Below, piece after piece: positions 16,780 to 25,446 of a stretch of 64,000 nt of DNA. Made by a program: the position numbers and the translations under genes. The first letter of the stretch is position 1. Each line of letters begins with the position of its first letter. This DNA comes from Gammaproteobacteria bacterium (GTDB taxonomy: Bacteria > Pseudomonadota > Gammaproteobacteria > GCA-001735895). Under the pieces are notes generated by a model. The model was not told the origin of the DNA. It searched no databases and saw only the letters and a program-made list of their open reading frames with translations. The stretch spans positions 62,001 through 126,000 of the forward strand of contig JAAEMR010000010.1 of assembly GCA_024225395.1 (NCBI GenBank), written 5' to 3'.

Positions 16780-19599
16780 ATGTTAAGTAATTTATTTAAA
16801 CCAGCCTGGCAAAGTAACTCTGTTGATAAGCGTTTAAGGGCCATTTCCAGCATGGATGGTTCCAGTCCAGATAAGCAATTGATACTGACTCAACTGGCCA
16901 AAGATGATATTGAACCGAGCATTCAAATTGCTGCAACCAGGAAGTTAACTTCGGTCATTGTGTTACATGAGCTATCTATGAATGCACATGACTCTGTTCG
17001 AATAGAGGCTGCAAACCGTCTGGATGGATTAATTGGAGAAAGCAGTTCTCTGCGGGAACAGGATTTCATCGAATTGATAACAAGCTACCCGGAACTGTGT
17101 ATTCGCATTGCTGCTCAGGCAGTTATACCTTCGGTCAGGGATGAATCATTGCGGAAAGTACCTACAGAGCAATTACTGGATGTCCTAGAGATAACGACTT
17201 ATAGCGATTCCCGGCAACAGATAGCTGATAGGCTTTCAACGATTAAAATGCTAGAACCTGCCAGAAAAATATTGCGCGGAAAAGATAAAAATGCCGAGCG
17301 TATCGTGAAGGCAAAAATTGATGAAATAAGAAGGCTGGAACGACAGCAGGCTGAAAACCTGGGCATTGTAGAAAAGTTGATTGATGAGGTGGAATATCTG
17401 GCCAGTCATGAATGGGTATCTGAGTTTAAAGCTAAAATACTGGCCCACCGAAGTCATTGGGACAAGCTTGATTTCGATATCGATACAGAGTTGAAACAAC
17501 GTTATAAAATCGCGCGGGAAGTTATTGATTCACGCTTCGAAGAACACAAAGTTATTGATGAAACTCATGACTCTCAGGATGCGTTAGTTGTAGAGCTTGA
17601 AGCTTTTGTCAGGGAAGTGGCAAGCATGGATCTCGTTAGTTCGTTAACCCGTTTAAGCGATATTAATAGCCGACGAGCTCAGCTTGAAACCAGCTGGCAG
17701 GCTCTTGCGGTTAAAGCCAGACCCAGTCTGAAGGAAGATGAACTGGTAGACAAAATGTTCCGGGCATTACAGTCTGCAACCGACCTGTATTCTACAGCCG
17801 AAGAAATATCAGGGTTTGAAGAGGATGCCGGTGAACCAGATGAAGCAACTGCAATCGAACAAACTTCCAATGTTACTCATCGCTTAGAAGATGAAAAAAA
17901 ATTAGCGGCAGCTCTGAAAAAACTCAAATGGCCTGCACAATTTGTCGAGTTGAAATCAGTTGCTGAATTACAGTTAAAAATAGTCAGTTGGCAAAATGCC
18001 CGCAAGGCATTAGCGGCTGAATATAAGCAGAGTCTAGATTTAGTTCATAAAAAAATCGGTTCAATCTTTCATTTCTCCCGTACCGGTAATTTGCAGAGAG
18101 CTAAACAGTTCTATGAAAGAGTTGAAAAAAATCTTGCTCATTTCAATGCAAAAGATCGTTCGATACTCGAGGAACGATTGGCAGAAGCCCGGCTGTCATT
18201 AGATAAAATGGGGGACTGGAAGAACTTTGCAACCGAGCCTAAATATCTTGAGCTATGTGATGAAATGGAGCTTCTTGCATCGTCAAAACATCATCCAGAT
18301 AAACTTTCGAAAGAAATAAAAGATCTTCAGCAGCGTTGGAAAATACTTGGACACTCAGATATTTCAGATCAATATTGGCCACGTTTTAAAGATGCTGCCG
18401 ATAAGGTTTACCAGCCCTGCGCAGAATTTTTTGATAAGCGGCATAAAACTCGAAAAGATAATTTGCAGCAGCGACAACAAATTGTGAACCAGATGAAGGA
18501 GTTGCTGGAACTTACCGACTGGGATAGTAGTCCCGATTATAAAGCAGTGCAGTCTTCTGTTCGTTCATTCGCGGATAATTTTTCCAGGATAAAAGAGGTG
18601 GAAAGGGGAGCGGGTCAAAAACAATGGAAAATATTTTCAAAGCTAAAGGATGAAGTGTATGACAGGTTAAATGTTGCCTACGAAGCTAACATTCTACTCA
18701 AGCAGAAATTGATAAAGCAGGTTACTTCGCTGGCTGAAGCAGTTGCCAAAAAAGAAAATCTGGACGCCCTGAAAATCTTACAGACCCGATGGAAACAGGT
18801 GGGAGTGACGCGACGTAATGCAGATCAAAAGGCCTGGAAAGAATTCAAGAAGCAGGGTGATATTGTGTACCACAATGTACAGCAACTTCGTCAGGGTGAA
18901 AGAGATGAAACGGATTCACAGTTGAATGCCTATCGGAAGATAATCAAGGAAATTAAACAGTTGGCAAAAAATGCAAAGGAGCTGGCAGAGGCGGATCAAC
19001 AGTTTATAGCGCTTCAGCAGCAGTATAACAATTTACCTGAGTTACCCGAGCAGCTTCCTGAAAAACTGATTGATGGGATTCAACGTGATTATCGACATGC
19101 CTGTGATCAGTTTGACAATAGCCATGCCCGAATTATTGATAATATGCACAACCGTCAAATTGACGCCCTGCGAAAAAAAGCAGATCTTTGTGCTCAGCTG
19201 GAAGCTTTGGCTGGGACTGATTGTGAAGAGAAGTTGCGGGAAATTTCACAACAATGGGATGCTATTGAATTACTGGATCATGCATTAATCCAGCGTATAG
19301 AAAAACGTCGAAAGTCAGCCACTGTTCAACAGGACAGAGTAGATATTACCGCTCAACGCCGTTTGCTTTGTATTCAACTGGAAATCACAAAAGGAGTAGA
19401 GAGTCCGGCTGAAGATAAATCTTTGCGAATGCAGTATCAACTGGATCAGATGAATGAACTGGGGTTGGGGCAGCAGGCTGGTAATAGCGTGGAACAGCTC
19501 GAGAAAATGGAGCTGGACTGGTTATGCATGCCGGGTGCCGAAGCAGAACAGCAGAAAATTCTGGATGAACGCTTCCAGAAAGTTCTGCGCTCTAACTGA
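16780..19599 (+). CDS. Large DUF349 repeat protein
   Basis: The product is about 939 residues from the ATG at 16780 (MLSNLFKPAW), a typical N-terminus for this family; a TTG eight codons upstream is less likely. The N-terminal 150 residues look like HEAT-type helical repeats (SSMDGSSPDKQLILTQLAKDD onwards). The remainder carries several DUF349 units, recognisable by W..Wxx..... patterns such as LQQRWKILG, LQTRWKQVGV and SQQWDAI. The protein is charged, lacks membrane segments and should form long helical bundles in the cytoplasm. DUF349 proteins are widespread in gammaproteobacteria; their role is not established to my knowledge. No co-directional partner is adjacent. Confidence 0.85.
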   Translation: MLSNLFKPAWQSNSVDKRLRAISSMDGSSPDKQLILTQLAKDDIEPSIQIAATRKLTSVIVLHELSMNAHDSVRIEAANRLDGLIGESSSLREQDFIELITSYPELCIRIAAQAVIPSVRDESLRKVPTEQLLDVLEITTYSDSRQQIADRLSTIKMLEPARKILRGKDKNAERIVKAKIDEIRRLERQQAENLGIVEKLIDEVEYLASHEWVSEFKAKILAHRSHWDKLDFDIDTELKQRYKIAREVIDSRFEEHKVIDETHDSQDALVVELEAFVREVASMDLVSSLTRLSDINSRRAQLETSWQALAVKARPSLKEDELVDKMFRALQSATDLYSTAEEISGFEEDAGEPDEATAIEQTSNVTHRLEDEKKLAAALKKLKWPAQFVELKSVAELQLKIVSWQNARKALAAEYKQSLDLVHKKIGSIFHFSRTGNLQRAKQFYERVEKNLAHFNAKDRSILEERLAEARLSLDKMGDWKNFATEPKYLELCDEMELLASSKHHPDKLSKEIKDLQQRWKILGHSDISDQYWPRFKDAADKVYQPCAEFFDKRHKTRKDNLQQRQQIVNQMKELLELTDWDSSPDYKAVQSSVRSFADNFSRIKEVERGAGQKQWKIFSKLKDEVYDRLNVAYEANILLKQKLIKQVTSLAEAVAKKENLDALKILQTRWKQVGVTRRNADQKAWKEFKKQGDIVYHNVQQLRQGERDETDSQLNAYRKIIKEIKQLAKNAKELAEADQQFIALQQQYNNLPELPEQLPEKLIDGIQRDYRHACDQFDNSHARIIDNMHNRQIDALRKKADLCAQLEALAGTDCEEKLREISQQWDAIELLDHALIQRIEKRRKSATVQQDRVDITAQRRLLCIQLEITKGVESPAEDKSLRMQYQLDQMNELGLGQQAGNSVEQLEKMELDWLCMPGAEAEQQKILDERFQKVLRSN

Positions 19600-20111
19600 T
19601 TTATCTCAGTAAGGTAAATGTAGTAGCTCAGATTTTAGCCCACACTGACCTGTTTTTTAGGGGGCTAGTAGATACAATTTTATCTATAACCTTCTTCAAC
19701 GCTATATGGCCAATCTCTTGCGCTTCAAGGCTTGCTGCACATTCATTAAAGGTAAATTCACGAATACAGAAGGTCGATGCAAACCGGTTAATATTGCTTC
19801 AGGATCTGGCCTTTCATGGGAAATATACTCAATCATTGCAAACCCGCTATCATAAAAATACAGATATTCCTGATCAATGCGAAACAGTGTTGAAGGGGTG
19901 CTGGGATACATTGTTCACAAAAGCAATGGGTGCACTGAAGAAGTTATAATAATTTTATTTACCCTGGCTTTGGGCAATTAAGAATATGGATAAAATGGAC
20001 AGTACCCTTTAACAGCCCTGCCTGGCTCTAGCTGTTTCTACATTTATGCTGCAATACATAGTTCACCGGTTATAATTCTGGCTATTCACCTTCTAAAGAA
20101 ACAAATAGATA
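19600..20111. other. Intergenic stretch, one doubtful small frame
   Basis: Apart from the weak 69-codon frame listed separately, nothing recognisable is seen. The final 60 bases before 20112 should hold the promoter of the DUF6164-like gene. Confidence 0.4.
19702..19911 (-). CDS. Doubtful small protein, 69 residues
   Basis: The frame encodes a polar 69-residue product ending VNLPLMNVQQALKRKRLAI. No ribosome binding site precedes the ATG at 19911 and no family is recognised. The amino-acid composition is protein-like and it fills an otherwise empty 500-base gap, so it could be a real small gene or the tail of a decayed one. Confidence 0.3.
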   Translation of the reverse strand: MYPSTPSTLFRIDQEYLYFYDSGFAMIEYISHERPDPEAILTGLHRPSVFVNLPLMNVQQALKRKRLAI

Positions 20112-20480
20112 ATGGCTAAAATTATTTTTAAACTTAAATCGGTATCTTATGACGAAGCCGATGATGTAAAAAAACTGCTAACTGAAAATAAAATAGATTT
20201 TTACGAGTCACCTGCCGGTAACTATGAGGTGTCTCTTCACGCACTATGGGTAAATGATGAAGCTCAATATATTCAGGCAAAACAGCTAATTGATGAATAC
20301 CAGCTTAAAAGAAGCCAGCGAATTAGGCTGGAAACACAGCAAAAAATAGATAAAGGTGAGTTTGAAACACTTTTTCAGCGACTACTAAACAGGCCTGTTC
20401 AGTTTATTACTTATCTAGCTATTATCCTTTTTATACTTTATATATCTATCATGCCTTTTCTCGAAATTGGTCAAGTATAA
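20112..20480 (+). CDS. DUF6164-like small membrane protein
   Basis: A 122-residue protein. Residues 1-75 form a soluble ferredoxin-like domain of the 'two-residue-pair' kind (KSVSYDEADDVKKLLTENKIDFYESPAG), followed by a charged helix and one membrane helix at about 94-113. The layout (N-terminal domain comparing protein positions, EYQ.KR..R linker, C-terminal helix) matches the DUF6164 family as I remember it. Function is unknown. The gene stands alone and has its own upstream region. Confidence 0.72.
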   Translation: MAKIIFKLKSVSYDEADDVKKLLTENKIDFYESPAGNYEVSLHALWVNDEAQYIQAKQLIDEYQLKRSQRIRLETQQKIDKGEFETLFQRLLNRPVQFITYLAIILFILYISIMPFLEIGQV

Positions 20481-20572
20481 AAACCAGTTTTCATACATGA
20501 AAAAATCGATTTGATGCCATGAGTAACATCTATATTCACTAAGTAGAGTCTCGGGGGATATTTTTTTTGGGT

Positions 20573-20950
20573 TTATTGCCCAATGGTTTTAATCTCGCTG
20601 AGATCACTTTTAGCTATTTTTTGAATATTGATTGCCCTTGGATTCGAATATTTAGTGGAATATAGAATAACGTGTCTTTCTGTGATTTGAATACCGTAAT
20701 CACCAGTTTTGATGTATACACCTCCGGGGAAATTACCCGAAGTAGGGTACCAGTCAGAGTTATGTTCTCTTAGCCATTGATTGAGCGCGGTATACTCTTT
20801 ATCTTTTGTAGTAAGCCGTATTGTTTGCTTACTGTCGGTGCTAAGAAATAGCGTCACTTCCGGCTCCAGCTGTATATCCAGTGACTCACTACAGCTCACT
20901 AAAATCATGACTGAAATTAAAATAAAGATTTTATTTATCGTATTACTCAT
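20573..20950 (-). CDS. Small lipoprotein of unknown function
   Basis: A 125-residue lipoprotein precursor with lipobox MILVSC (lipidated Cys at residue 20). The mature part of about 105 residues contains TALNQWLREHNSDWYPTSGNFPGGVYIKTGDYGIQI, a pattern suggestive of a small beta-rich periplasmic domain. No family is recognised. It is convergent with the DUF6164-like gene. Confidence 0.65.
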   Translation of the reverse strand: MSNTINKIFILISVMILVSCSESLDIQLEPEVTLFLSTDSKQTIRLTTKDKEYTALNQWLREHNSDWYPTSGNFPGGVYIKTGDYGIQITERHVILYSTKYSNPRAINIQKIAKSDLSEIKTIGQ

Positions 20951-21107
20951 AACGTCTTACTCACCCTTTTACTGCTAACTGGTAGATAATCAATTCTGTA
21001 TATCATCCATCAAAAACCGATTGTTATACAGTCAATATTCTGAATTAGCAATAATGTCAAATGGGCTAAAGCTAACAGATTTTATTTACTTTTAATCGTC
21101 GTGTAGT

Positions 21108-21587
21108 TTACAAAGATTTCTGCCAGAACTCGGCATGACCAAACTGCTCATTCAGTTGATAGGGGGTGTAGCCTGAAGCAAGATAAGATTTTTTGGCAGC
21201 CTCGTTTTTGCTCAGTACTTCTAAAGTCATTTTGCAGCAACCATTGTCTCTGGCCAGTTGCTCTGCCTTTTGCATCATCTGTCTTGCTATACCCTGTTTT
21301 CGATAAGCTACTTTGACAAATAAATCGTGAATATTGAGTAGTGGTTTACAGGCGAAAGTTGAGAAGGCTTCGAAACAATTGCACAAACCAATCGCGGTAC
21401 CTTCATCATAAGCCAGAATTACCGAGCATTCTTTTCTTGATTGGAGTGTGGTAATAAGGTTGTTACGAGTAAATTCAGTTAAGGCTTCACCGCCGCCCAT
21501 CGGGTGCAGCGCGTACTCATTCAAAAGTTCAATGATTGCACTTGCCTGTTTGGAGTTTGATAAATCTGCCTTTTTTATCTGGATCAT
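21108..21587 (-). CDS. GNAT-family N-acetyltransferase
   Basis: A 159-residue acetyltransferase if translation starts at the ATG at 21587 (MIQIKKADLSN); the frame extends 59 codons upstream but that extension does not resemble the family. The acetyl-CoA pyrophosphate loop is VKVAYRKQGIARQMM (Arg/Gln-x-x-Gly-x-Ala near residues 96-108), preceded by the strand INIHDLFV and followed by NEAAKKSYLASGY, typical of motif B. It is a cytoplasmic small-molecule or peptide acetyltransferase with unknown substrate. Confidence 0.82.
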   Translation of the reverse strand: MIQIKKADLSNSKQASAIIELLNEYALHPMGGGEALTEFTRNNLITTLQSRKECSVILAYDEGTAIGLCNCFEAFSTFACKPLLNIHDLFVKVAYRKQGIARQMMQKAEQLARDNGCCKMTLEVLSKNEAAKKSYLASGYTPYQLNEQFGHAEFWQKSL

Positions 21588-21840
21588 TTTTTCATTTTGC
21601 CTGATATGATTATTCTTCAAAGCCTTTGTATTCAATTTTGACATTGTTTCTGTCTCTGTTGCTACTCTGAACTGAGGTGGATAAAAAAAGGCAACCAGTA
21701 GTGCAAACAATCTGTGCATAGTTGTGAGGAGAAAAACAGAATACGCAGCTTTTAAGTATAGCAAGGAGTTGCAGTTTTAAACAAATATATGAAAAATCGT
21801 AAGCTTATAAAAATCATTTTTAGTCATTATTGAAGCTCTC

Positions 21841-21880
21841 TGGTATTCTTTTTATTATAAAAAAATAAGCAGGAATACCA
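21841..21880. repeat. Inverted repeat in the gap before the xni-like gene
   Basis: TGGTATTC (21841-21848) and GAATACCA (21873-21880) flank an inner TTTTTAttaTAAAAA-type stem, so the whole 40 bases can fold. It lies in a 330-base gap that is otherwise featureless apart from the TrkA-like remnant. Role unknown. Confidence 0.45.
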
Positions 21881-21919
21881 AATCTGGGACTACTTTATTA
21901 ACCACCTAAAGGTAATCCT

Positions 21920-21985
21920 ATGAAAAAAAGAATTATTGTTGGCGCGGGTCGAGTGGGTGAAGCCACGGCTCAGCTTATTGTATAG
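21920..21985 (+). pseudogene. N-terminal remnant of a TrkA/Rossmann protein
   Basis: Twenty-one codons read MKKRIIVGAGRVGEATAQLI plus Val before a TAG. The GxGxxG dinucleotide motif directly after a short basic beta strand is the usual start of TrkA-N, Kef-type RCK or short reductase proteins, but nothing follows; the exonuclease gene begins 19 bases later. This looks like the stub left when a gene was deleted; an upstream leader peptide is a less likely alternative. Confidence 0.5.
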
Positions 21986-22004
21986 GATAAAAAAATAACA
22001 CGTG

Positions 22005-22898
22005 ATGAGTTTGTACCTGGTTGATTCCAGTATTTATGTATTCAGAGGCTGGTTTAGTTTACCGGATAGTCTGGTCAATCAGGATGGACAGCCAAATAAT
22101 GCTTTGATCGGTTTTAGTGATTTTGTGTATCACTTTTTACACAATGAAAAACCAGAGCAGGTGGTGTTTGCCTTTGATGAAAGCCTTAAGCATTCTGCGC
22201 GTAAAACTATTTATGCTGAATATAAGGCGAATCGGGCTCCTGCACCTGAAGAGTTAAAGAGACAGTTTCAATGGTGCCGGGACTGGGTTAAAGCGTTGGG
22301 TATTTCGCAGGTTTCGAGTGACCGGCATGAAGCTGATGACCTGATTGGATCGCTGGCTGAAATTCATCGTACTGAAAGTTGTAATATCATGATTCTCACC
22401 GCCGATAAAGATCTGGCGCAATTGATTCGAAAAGATGATTTCTGGTGGTCTTTTGCAACCGGGCAAAAGTTGAACTATCGGGCACTGGTAAAAAAATTCG
22501 GAGTAAAACCTGAGCAGATTGCCGATCAGCTGGCATTAGCGGGCGATAAGGTTGACAACATCCCCGGAATCCCCGGTATCGGAATGACTATTGCAGGGCG
22601 TCTGTTAACAAAATTTGAGACCCTGGATAATTTAAGAAATAACCTGAACCGGGTAAAATTAATGAAATTTCGTGGTTCTGAACGAATTATGAAATTGTTA
22701 ATTGAACACGAACCGGTGCTGGATATATCCTCTCTGTTAACGCCCATAGACTGTCAGATTGATTCGATGAAAAGCGTGGAAATTAATAAGACTAAAGTGG
22801 ATAAAGACAGTCTGAAGGACATGATGCACTATCACAACATGGGTGAAAGTCGACAGCAGAAGTGGCTGCAGTTGATTGAATCTAAATACACTGAATAG
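22005..22898 (+). CDS. 5'-3' exonuclease/flap endonuclease (Xni/PolA N-domain type)
   Basis: A 297-residue stand-alone nuclease resembling the N-terminal domain of DNA polymerase I. The metal-binding acidic residues are seen in YLVDSS (start), VVFAFDES, HEADDLIGSLA and ILTADKDLAQL. The helix-3-turn-helix DNA-binding region contains LAGDKVDNIPGIPGIGMTIAGRLLTKF. It should remove 5' flaps or RNA primers using two metal ions. A full PolA is expected elsewhere in the genome; E. coli ExoIX (Xni) is a shorter relative. Start chosen at the ATG after a redundant GTG. It is followed closely by rluE and others in one direction, a probable operon up to 26379. Confidence 0.88.
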   Translation: MSLYLVDSSIYVFRGWFSLPDSLVNQDGQPNNALIGFSDFVYHFLHNEKPEQVVFAFDESLKHSARKTIYAEYKANRAPAPEELKRQFQWCRDWVKALGISQVSSDRHEADDLIGSLAEIHRTESCNIMILTADKDLAQLIRKDDFWWSFATGQKLNYRALVKKFGVKPEQIADQLALAGDKVDNIPGIPGIGMTIAGRLLTKFETLDNLRNNLNRVKLMKFRGSERIMKLLIEHEPVLDISSLLTPIDCQIDSMKSVEINKTKVDKDSLKDMMHYHNMGESRQQKWLQLIESKYTE

Positions 22899-22903
22899 TT
22901 ACT

Positions 22904-23443
22904 ATGAAACTACTTTTATTTAACAAACCTTATCGTGTGATGAGCCAGTTTTCACCCGAGGGTGATAAAATAACGCTGGCAGAATTTATTGAGATTAAAA
23001 ATGTTTACCCGGCCGGCAGGCTGGATTTTGATAGCGAAGGTCTGATGGTGTTAACCGATGATGGAAAGTTACAGGCCAGCATTACCTCACCCGACAGTAA
23101 AAAATATAAAACCTACCTGGTTCAGGTGGAAGGCGTACCGGATAGAAAAGCGTTGATTAAACTTCAACGAGGTGTTGAGCTTAAAGAAGGCAGGACTTTA
23201 CCTGCCAGGGCTAAAAAAATTGATGAACCTGAGTGGTTATGGGAGCGTAAGCCTCCGATTCGATTTCGTAAGGACAGTCCGACCAGCTGGCTGGAAATTC
23301 AAATCAGGGAAGGGAAAAATCGGCAGATTCGGCGCATGACGGCCGCGGTGGGTCTTCCAGCTTTACGCCTGATCAGGATTAAAATTGATGACTGGGAACT
23401 ACAAGGTTTAAAACCTGGTGAGTACCGGTTGATAGATAAGTAA
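22904..23443 (+). CDS. rluE: 23S rRNA pseudouridine synthase, RluE type
   Basis: A 179-residue member of the RsuA/RluB/C/E/F pseudouridine synthase family, lacking the N-terminal S4 domain. The catalytic Asp is in the motif PAGRLDFDSEGLMVLTDDG (near residue 40). The C-terminal part has PPIRFRK..P..WLEIQIREGKNRQIRRMTAAVGLPALRLIR, the version typical of RluE, which modifies U2457 of 23S rRNA in E. coli. It begins 5 bases after the exonuclease stop and its stop overlaps the next start. Confidence 0.92.
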   Translation: MKLLLFNKPYRVMSQFSPEGDKITLAEFIEIKNVYPAGRLDFDSEGLMVLTDDGKLQASITSPDSKKYKTYLVQVEGVPDRKALIKLQRGVELKEGRTLPARAKKIDEPEWLWERKPPIRFRKDSPTSWLEIQIREGKNRQIRRMTAAVGLPALRLIRIKIDDWELQGLKPGEYRLIDK

Positions 23444-24324
23444 TGATGAATATTTGGCAGCAGATAGAAAAGGATATTTCAGAACACTCGGGAAAGCCAT
23501 TCCGTATTGTTGAAAAGCAAAATATTGCTGGTGGTGATATCAATAATGCCTTTAAAGTGAGTGATGAAAAACACAGCTATTTCGTAAAAACAAATCGTCA
23601 GCAGTTAGCTTATATGTTTGAAGCGGAAGCCAGGGCATTGCAGGAACTGTTTCAGACGCAAACTATAAAAGTACCAGAGCCTGTCTCGTTTGGTGTTTCC
23701 GGACACGAATGTTATTTTGTGATGCAGTGGCTGGATTTATCGGGCAGGCCGGGTGGTGATCTATTTGGCCGGGCACTGGCTGAATTACATCAGCACAGTA
23801 ATGAGCAGTTTGGTTTCCATCTTGATAATACGATTGGCTCAACCCATCAGCTAAATCAATGGTCAAGTGACTGGATAGATTTCTGGCAAAAGCAGCGACT
23901 GGGTTACCAGCTGGATCTGGCAAAACAAAACGGTTTTGGCGGGCAGTTATATGGTCTGGGATTGCAACTGATAGAAAAAACGCCACTGTTTTTTAAGACT
24001 TATAAACCTGTTGCTTCGTTATTGCATGGTGATTTATGGGCCGGAAACTGGTCCAGTGATGAAAATGGATCTCCAGTCATTTTTGATCCCGCCAGTTATT
24101 ATGGAGATCGTGAAGCTGACCTGGCGATGATGGAATTATTCGGTCATCCGGGACGTCAGTTTTTTGATGCCTACAATGAAGTGTTTCCACTGGATGATGG
24201 TTATGCACTACGCAAGAAATTTTATAATGTTTATCACATCTTAAATCACACCAACTTATTTGGTGCTTCTTATGCCATGCAGGCACAGAATATGATTGAA
24301 GATTTGCTGGCGGAAGTCGGGTAA
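23443..24324 (+). CDS. Fructosamine-3-kinase-like protein (YniA family)
   Basis: A 293-residue kinase of the aminoglycoside phosphotransferase-like fold. The N-lobe glycine stretch IAGGDINNAFKV is followed by the ATP-binding Lys in YFVKTN. The catalytic HGDLWAGN motif lies near residue 199, and the metal-binding DPASYYGDREADLAMMELF near 218. These match fructosamine kinase/ketosamine-3-kinase family proteins, which phosphorylate glycated amines so that they break down. The substrate in bacteria is uncertain. ATGATG at the start overlaps the preceding TAA region, so it is translated from the same transcript. Confidence 0.9.
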   Translation: MMNIWQQIEKDISEHSGKPFRIVEKQNIAGGDINNAFKVSDEKHSYFVKTNRQQLAYMFEAEARALQELFQTQTIKVPEPVSFGVSGHECYFVMQWLDLSGRPGGDLFGRALAELHQHSNEQFGFHLDNTIGSTHQLNQWSSDWIDFWQKQRLGYQLDLAKQNGFGGQLYGLGLQLIEKTPLFFKTYKPVASLLHGDLWAGNWSSDENGSPVIFDPASYYGDREADLAMMELFGHPGRQFFDAYNEVFPLDDGYALRKKFYNVYHILNHTNLFGASYAMQAQNMIEDLLAEVG

Positions 24325-24346
24325 GTAATAGGAAAACTGGTTAAAC

Positions 24347-25195
24347 ATGTATGACACTTTAATAAAAGCGAATGAATTATTACTTCATGTTGAAGATAAA
24401 AACTGGCTGATATTTGATTGCCGCTTTGATCTGTCGGATGTGGATAAGGGACAGAAATCTTATGCGGTGTCTCATCTTCCCGGTGCTATTTATGCTCACC
24501 TTGATGATCACTTGTCTTCTCCCATTACCCCCGATTCCGGTCGTCACCCGATGCCGGATACAAAAAAGCTGATTCAATGGCTGGCCACATGCGGATTAAC
24601 TGAGCAGACTCAGGTGGTCGTTTATGATGATTCATTTGCTGCGATGTCGTCACGGCTGTGGTGGTTGTTAAAATGCCTGGGACACGAAGCAGTTGCGATA
24701 CTGGATGGTGGCTGGCAAGCCTGGGTAAATCAGAGTCTGGTGGTGGACAGTAAATTGCCTGAGCTTCATGCTTCAAACTTTACTGCTGACTTGAATGAGC
24801 ACTGCGTGGTGACTACACGGGATGTGTTGAATAATATAAACACTGATGATTTTCAGCTGGTTGACGTCAGAACCAATGAGCGCTTTATAGGAAAGCTGGA
24901 GCCTATTGATCCGGTGGCCGGGCATATTCCCGGAGCGATGAATATGCCGCTCATTGATAACCTGGATGAAAATGGTTTCTTCAAGACGGCTGCTCAACTA
25001 AAAGCAATGTACTCAGCATTGTGTGAATCAAGGTCTGCTGAAAATCAGGTGTATATGTGTGGTTCCGGAGTGACAGCCTGTCATTCTATTTTTGCCTTGT
25101 CGTTGGCAGGTTGTGGTTTTGCTAAAGTCTACGCAGGATCCTGGAGCGAGTGGATTAGGGATCCTGGAAGGCCTGCAGCAATTGGTCAGGAATAA
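24347..25195 (+). CDS. sseA: Two-domain rhodanese (thiosulfate/3-mercaptopyruvate sulfurtransferase)
   Basis: A 282-residue tandem rhodanese. The inactive N-terminal domain has the CH2A-like segment (LIFDCRFDL.....YAVSHLPGAIY) and VVVYDDSFAAMSSRLWW. The C-terminal domain carries the active-site loop CGSGVTAC with catalytic Cys near residue 238, followed by LSLAGCGFAKVYAGSWSEW. The CGSGVT(A/S) loop is characteristic of 3-mercaptopyruvate sulfurtransferases rather than classical CRKGVT rhodaneses. It transfers sulfane sulfur in the cytoplasm, to cyanide or a thiol acceptor. Gene position in the operon does not add further specificity. Confidence 0.92.
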   Translation: MYDTLIKANELLLHVEDKNWLIFDCRFDLSDVDKGQKSYAVSHLPGAIYAHLDDHLSSPITPDSGRHPMPDTKKLIQWLATCGLTEQTQVVVYDDSFAAMSSRLWWLLKCLGHEAVAILDGGWQAWVNQSLVVDSKLPELHASNFTADLNEHCVVTTRDVLNNINTDDFQLVDVRTNERFIGKLEPIDPVAGHIPGAMNMPLIDNLDENGFFKTAAQLKAMYSALCESRSAENQVYMCGSGVTACHSIFALSLAGCGFAKVYAGSWSEWIRDPGRPAAIGQE

Positions 25196-25201
25196 CTGGT
25201 G

Positions 25202-25438
25202 ATGGATAATATTTTACCTTTCCCGAATAAAATTAAAGATGCCATTGATGAGGAACAGTGGAAAGCTCTTCAGGCAGAATTTTACCTCGATTGTTATTTT
25301 GCCATTAAAGGCGTTCCTGCCAGTGATCCGGATAAATTACAGCAATGGCTACTTGAAGCAAAGATAAAAGCAGACATTGAAAATCCATTTTTCCGTGGCT
25401 GGCTGGTGAGGCGGTTAAGTGAAGAAAATACTGTCTGA
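25202..25438 (+). CDS. Small conserved-looking hypothetical protein
   Basis: A 78-residue acidic cytoplasmic protein starting MDNILPFPNK, directly after the rhodanese stop (a GTG one codon earlier is possible). It has no motifs beyond a predicted helical body (EEQWKALQAEFYLDCYFAIKGV). Its tight placement between co-directional genes suggests it is a genuine part of the operon. Confidence 0.6.
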   Translation: MDNILPFPNKIKDAIDEEQWKALQAEFYLDCYFAIKGVPASDPDKLQQWLLEAKIKADIENPFFRGWLVRRLSEENTV

Positions 25439-25446
25439 CAGGTCTG

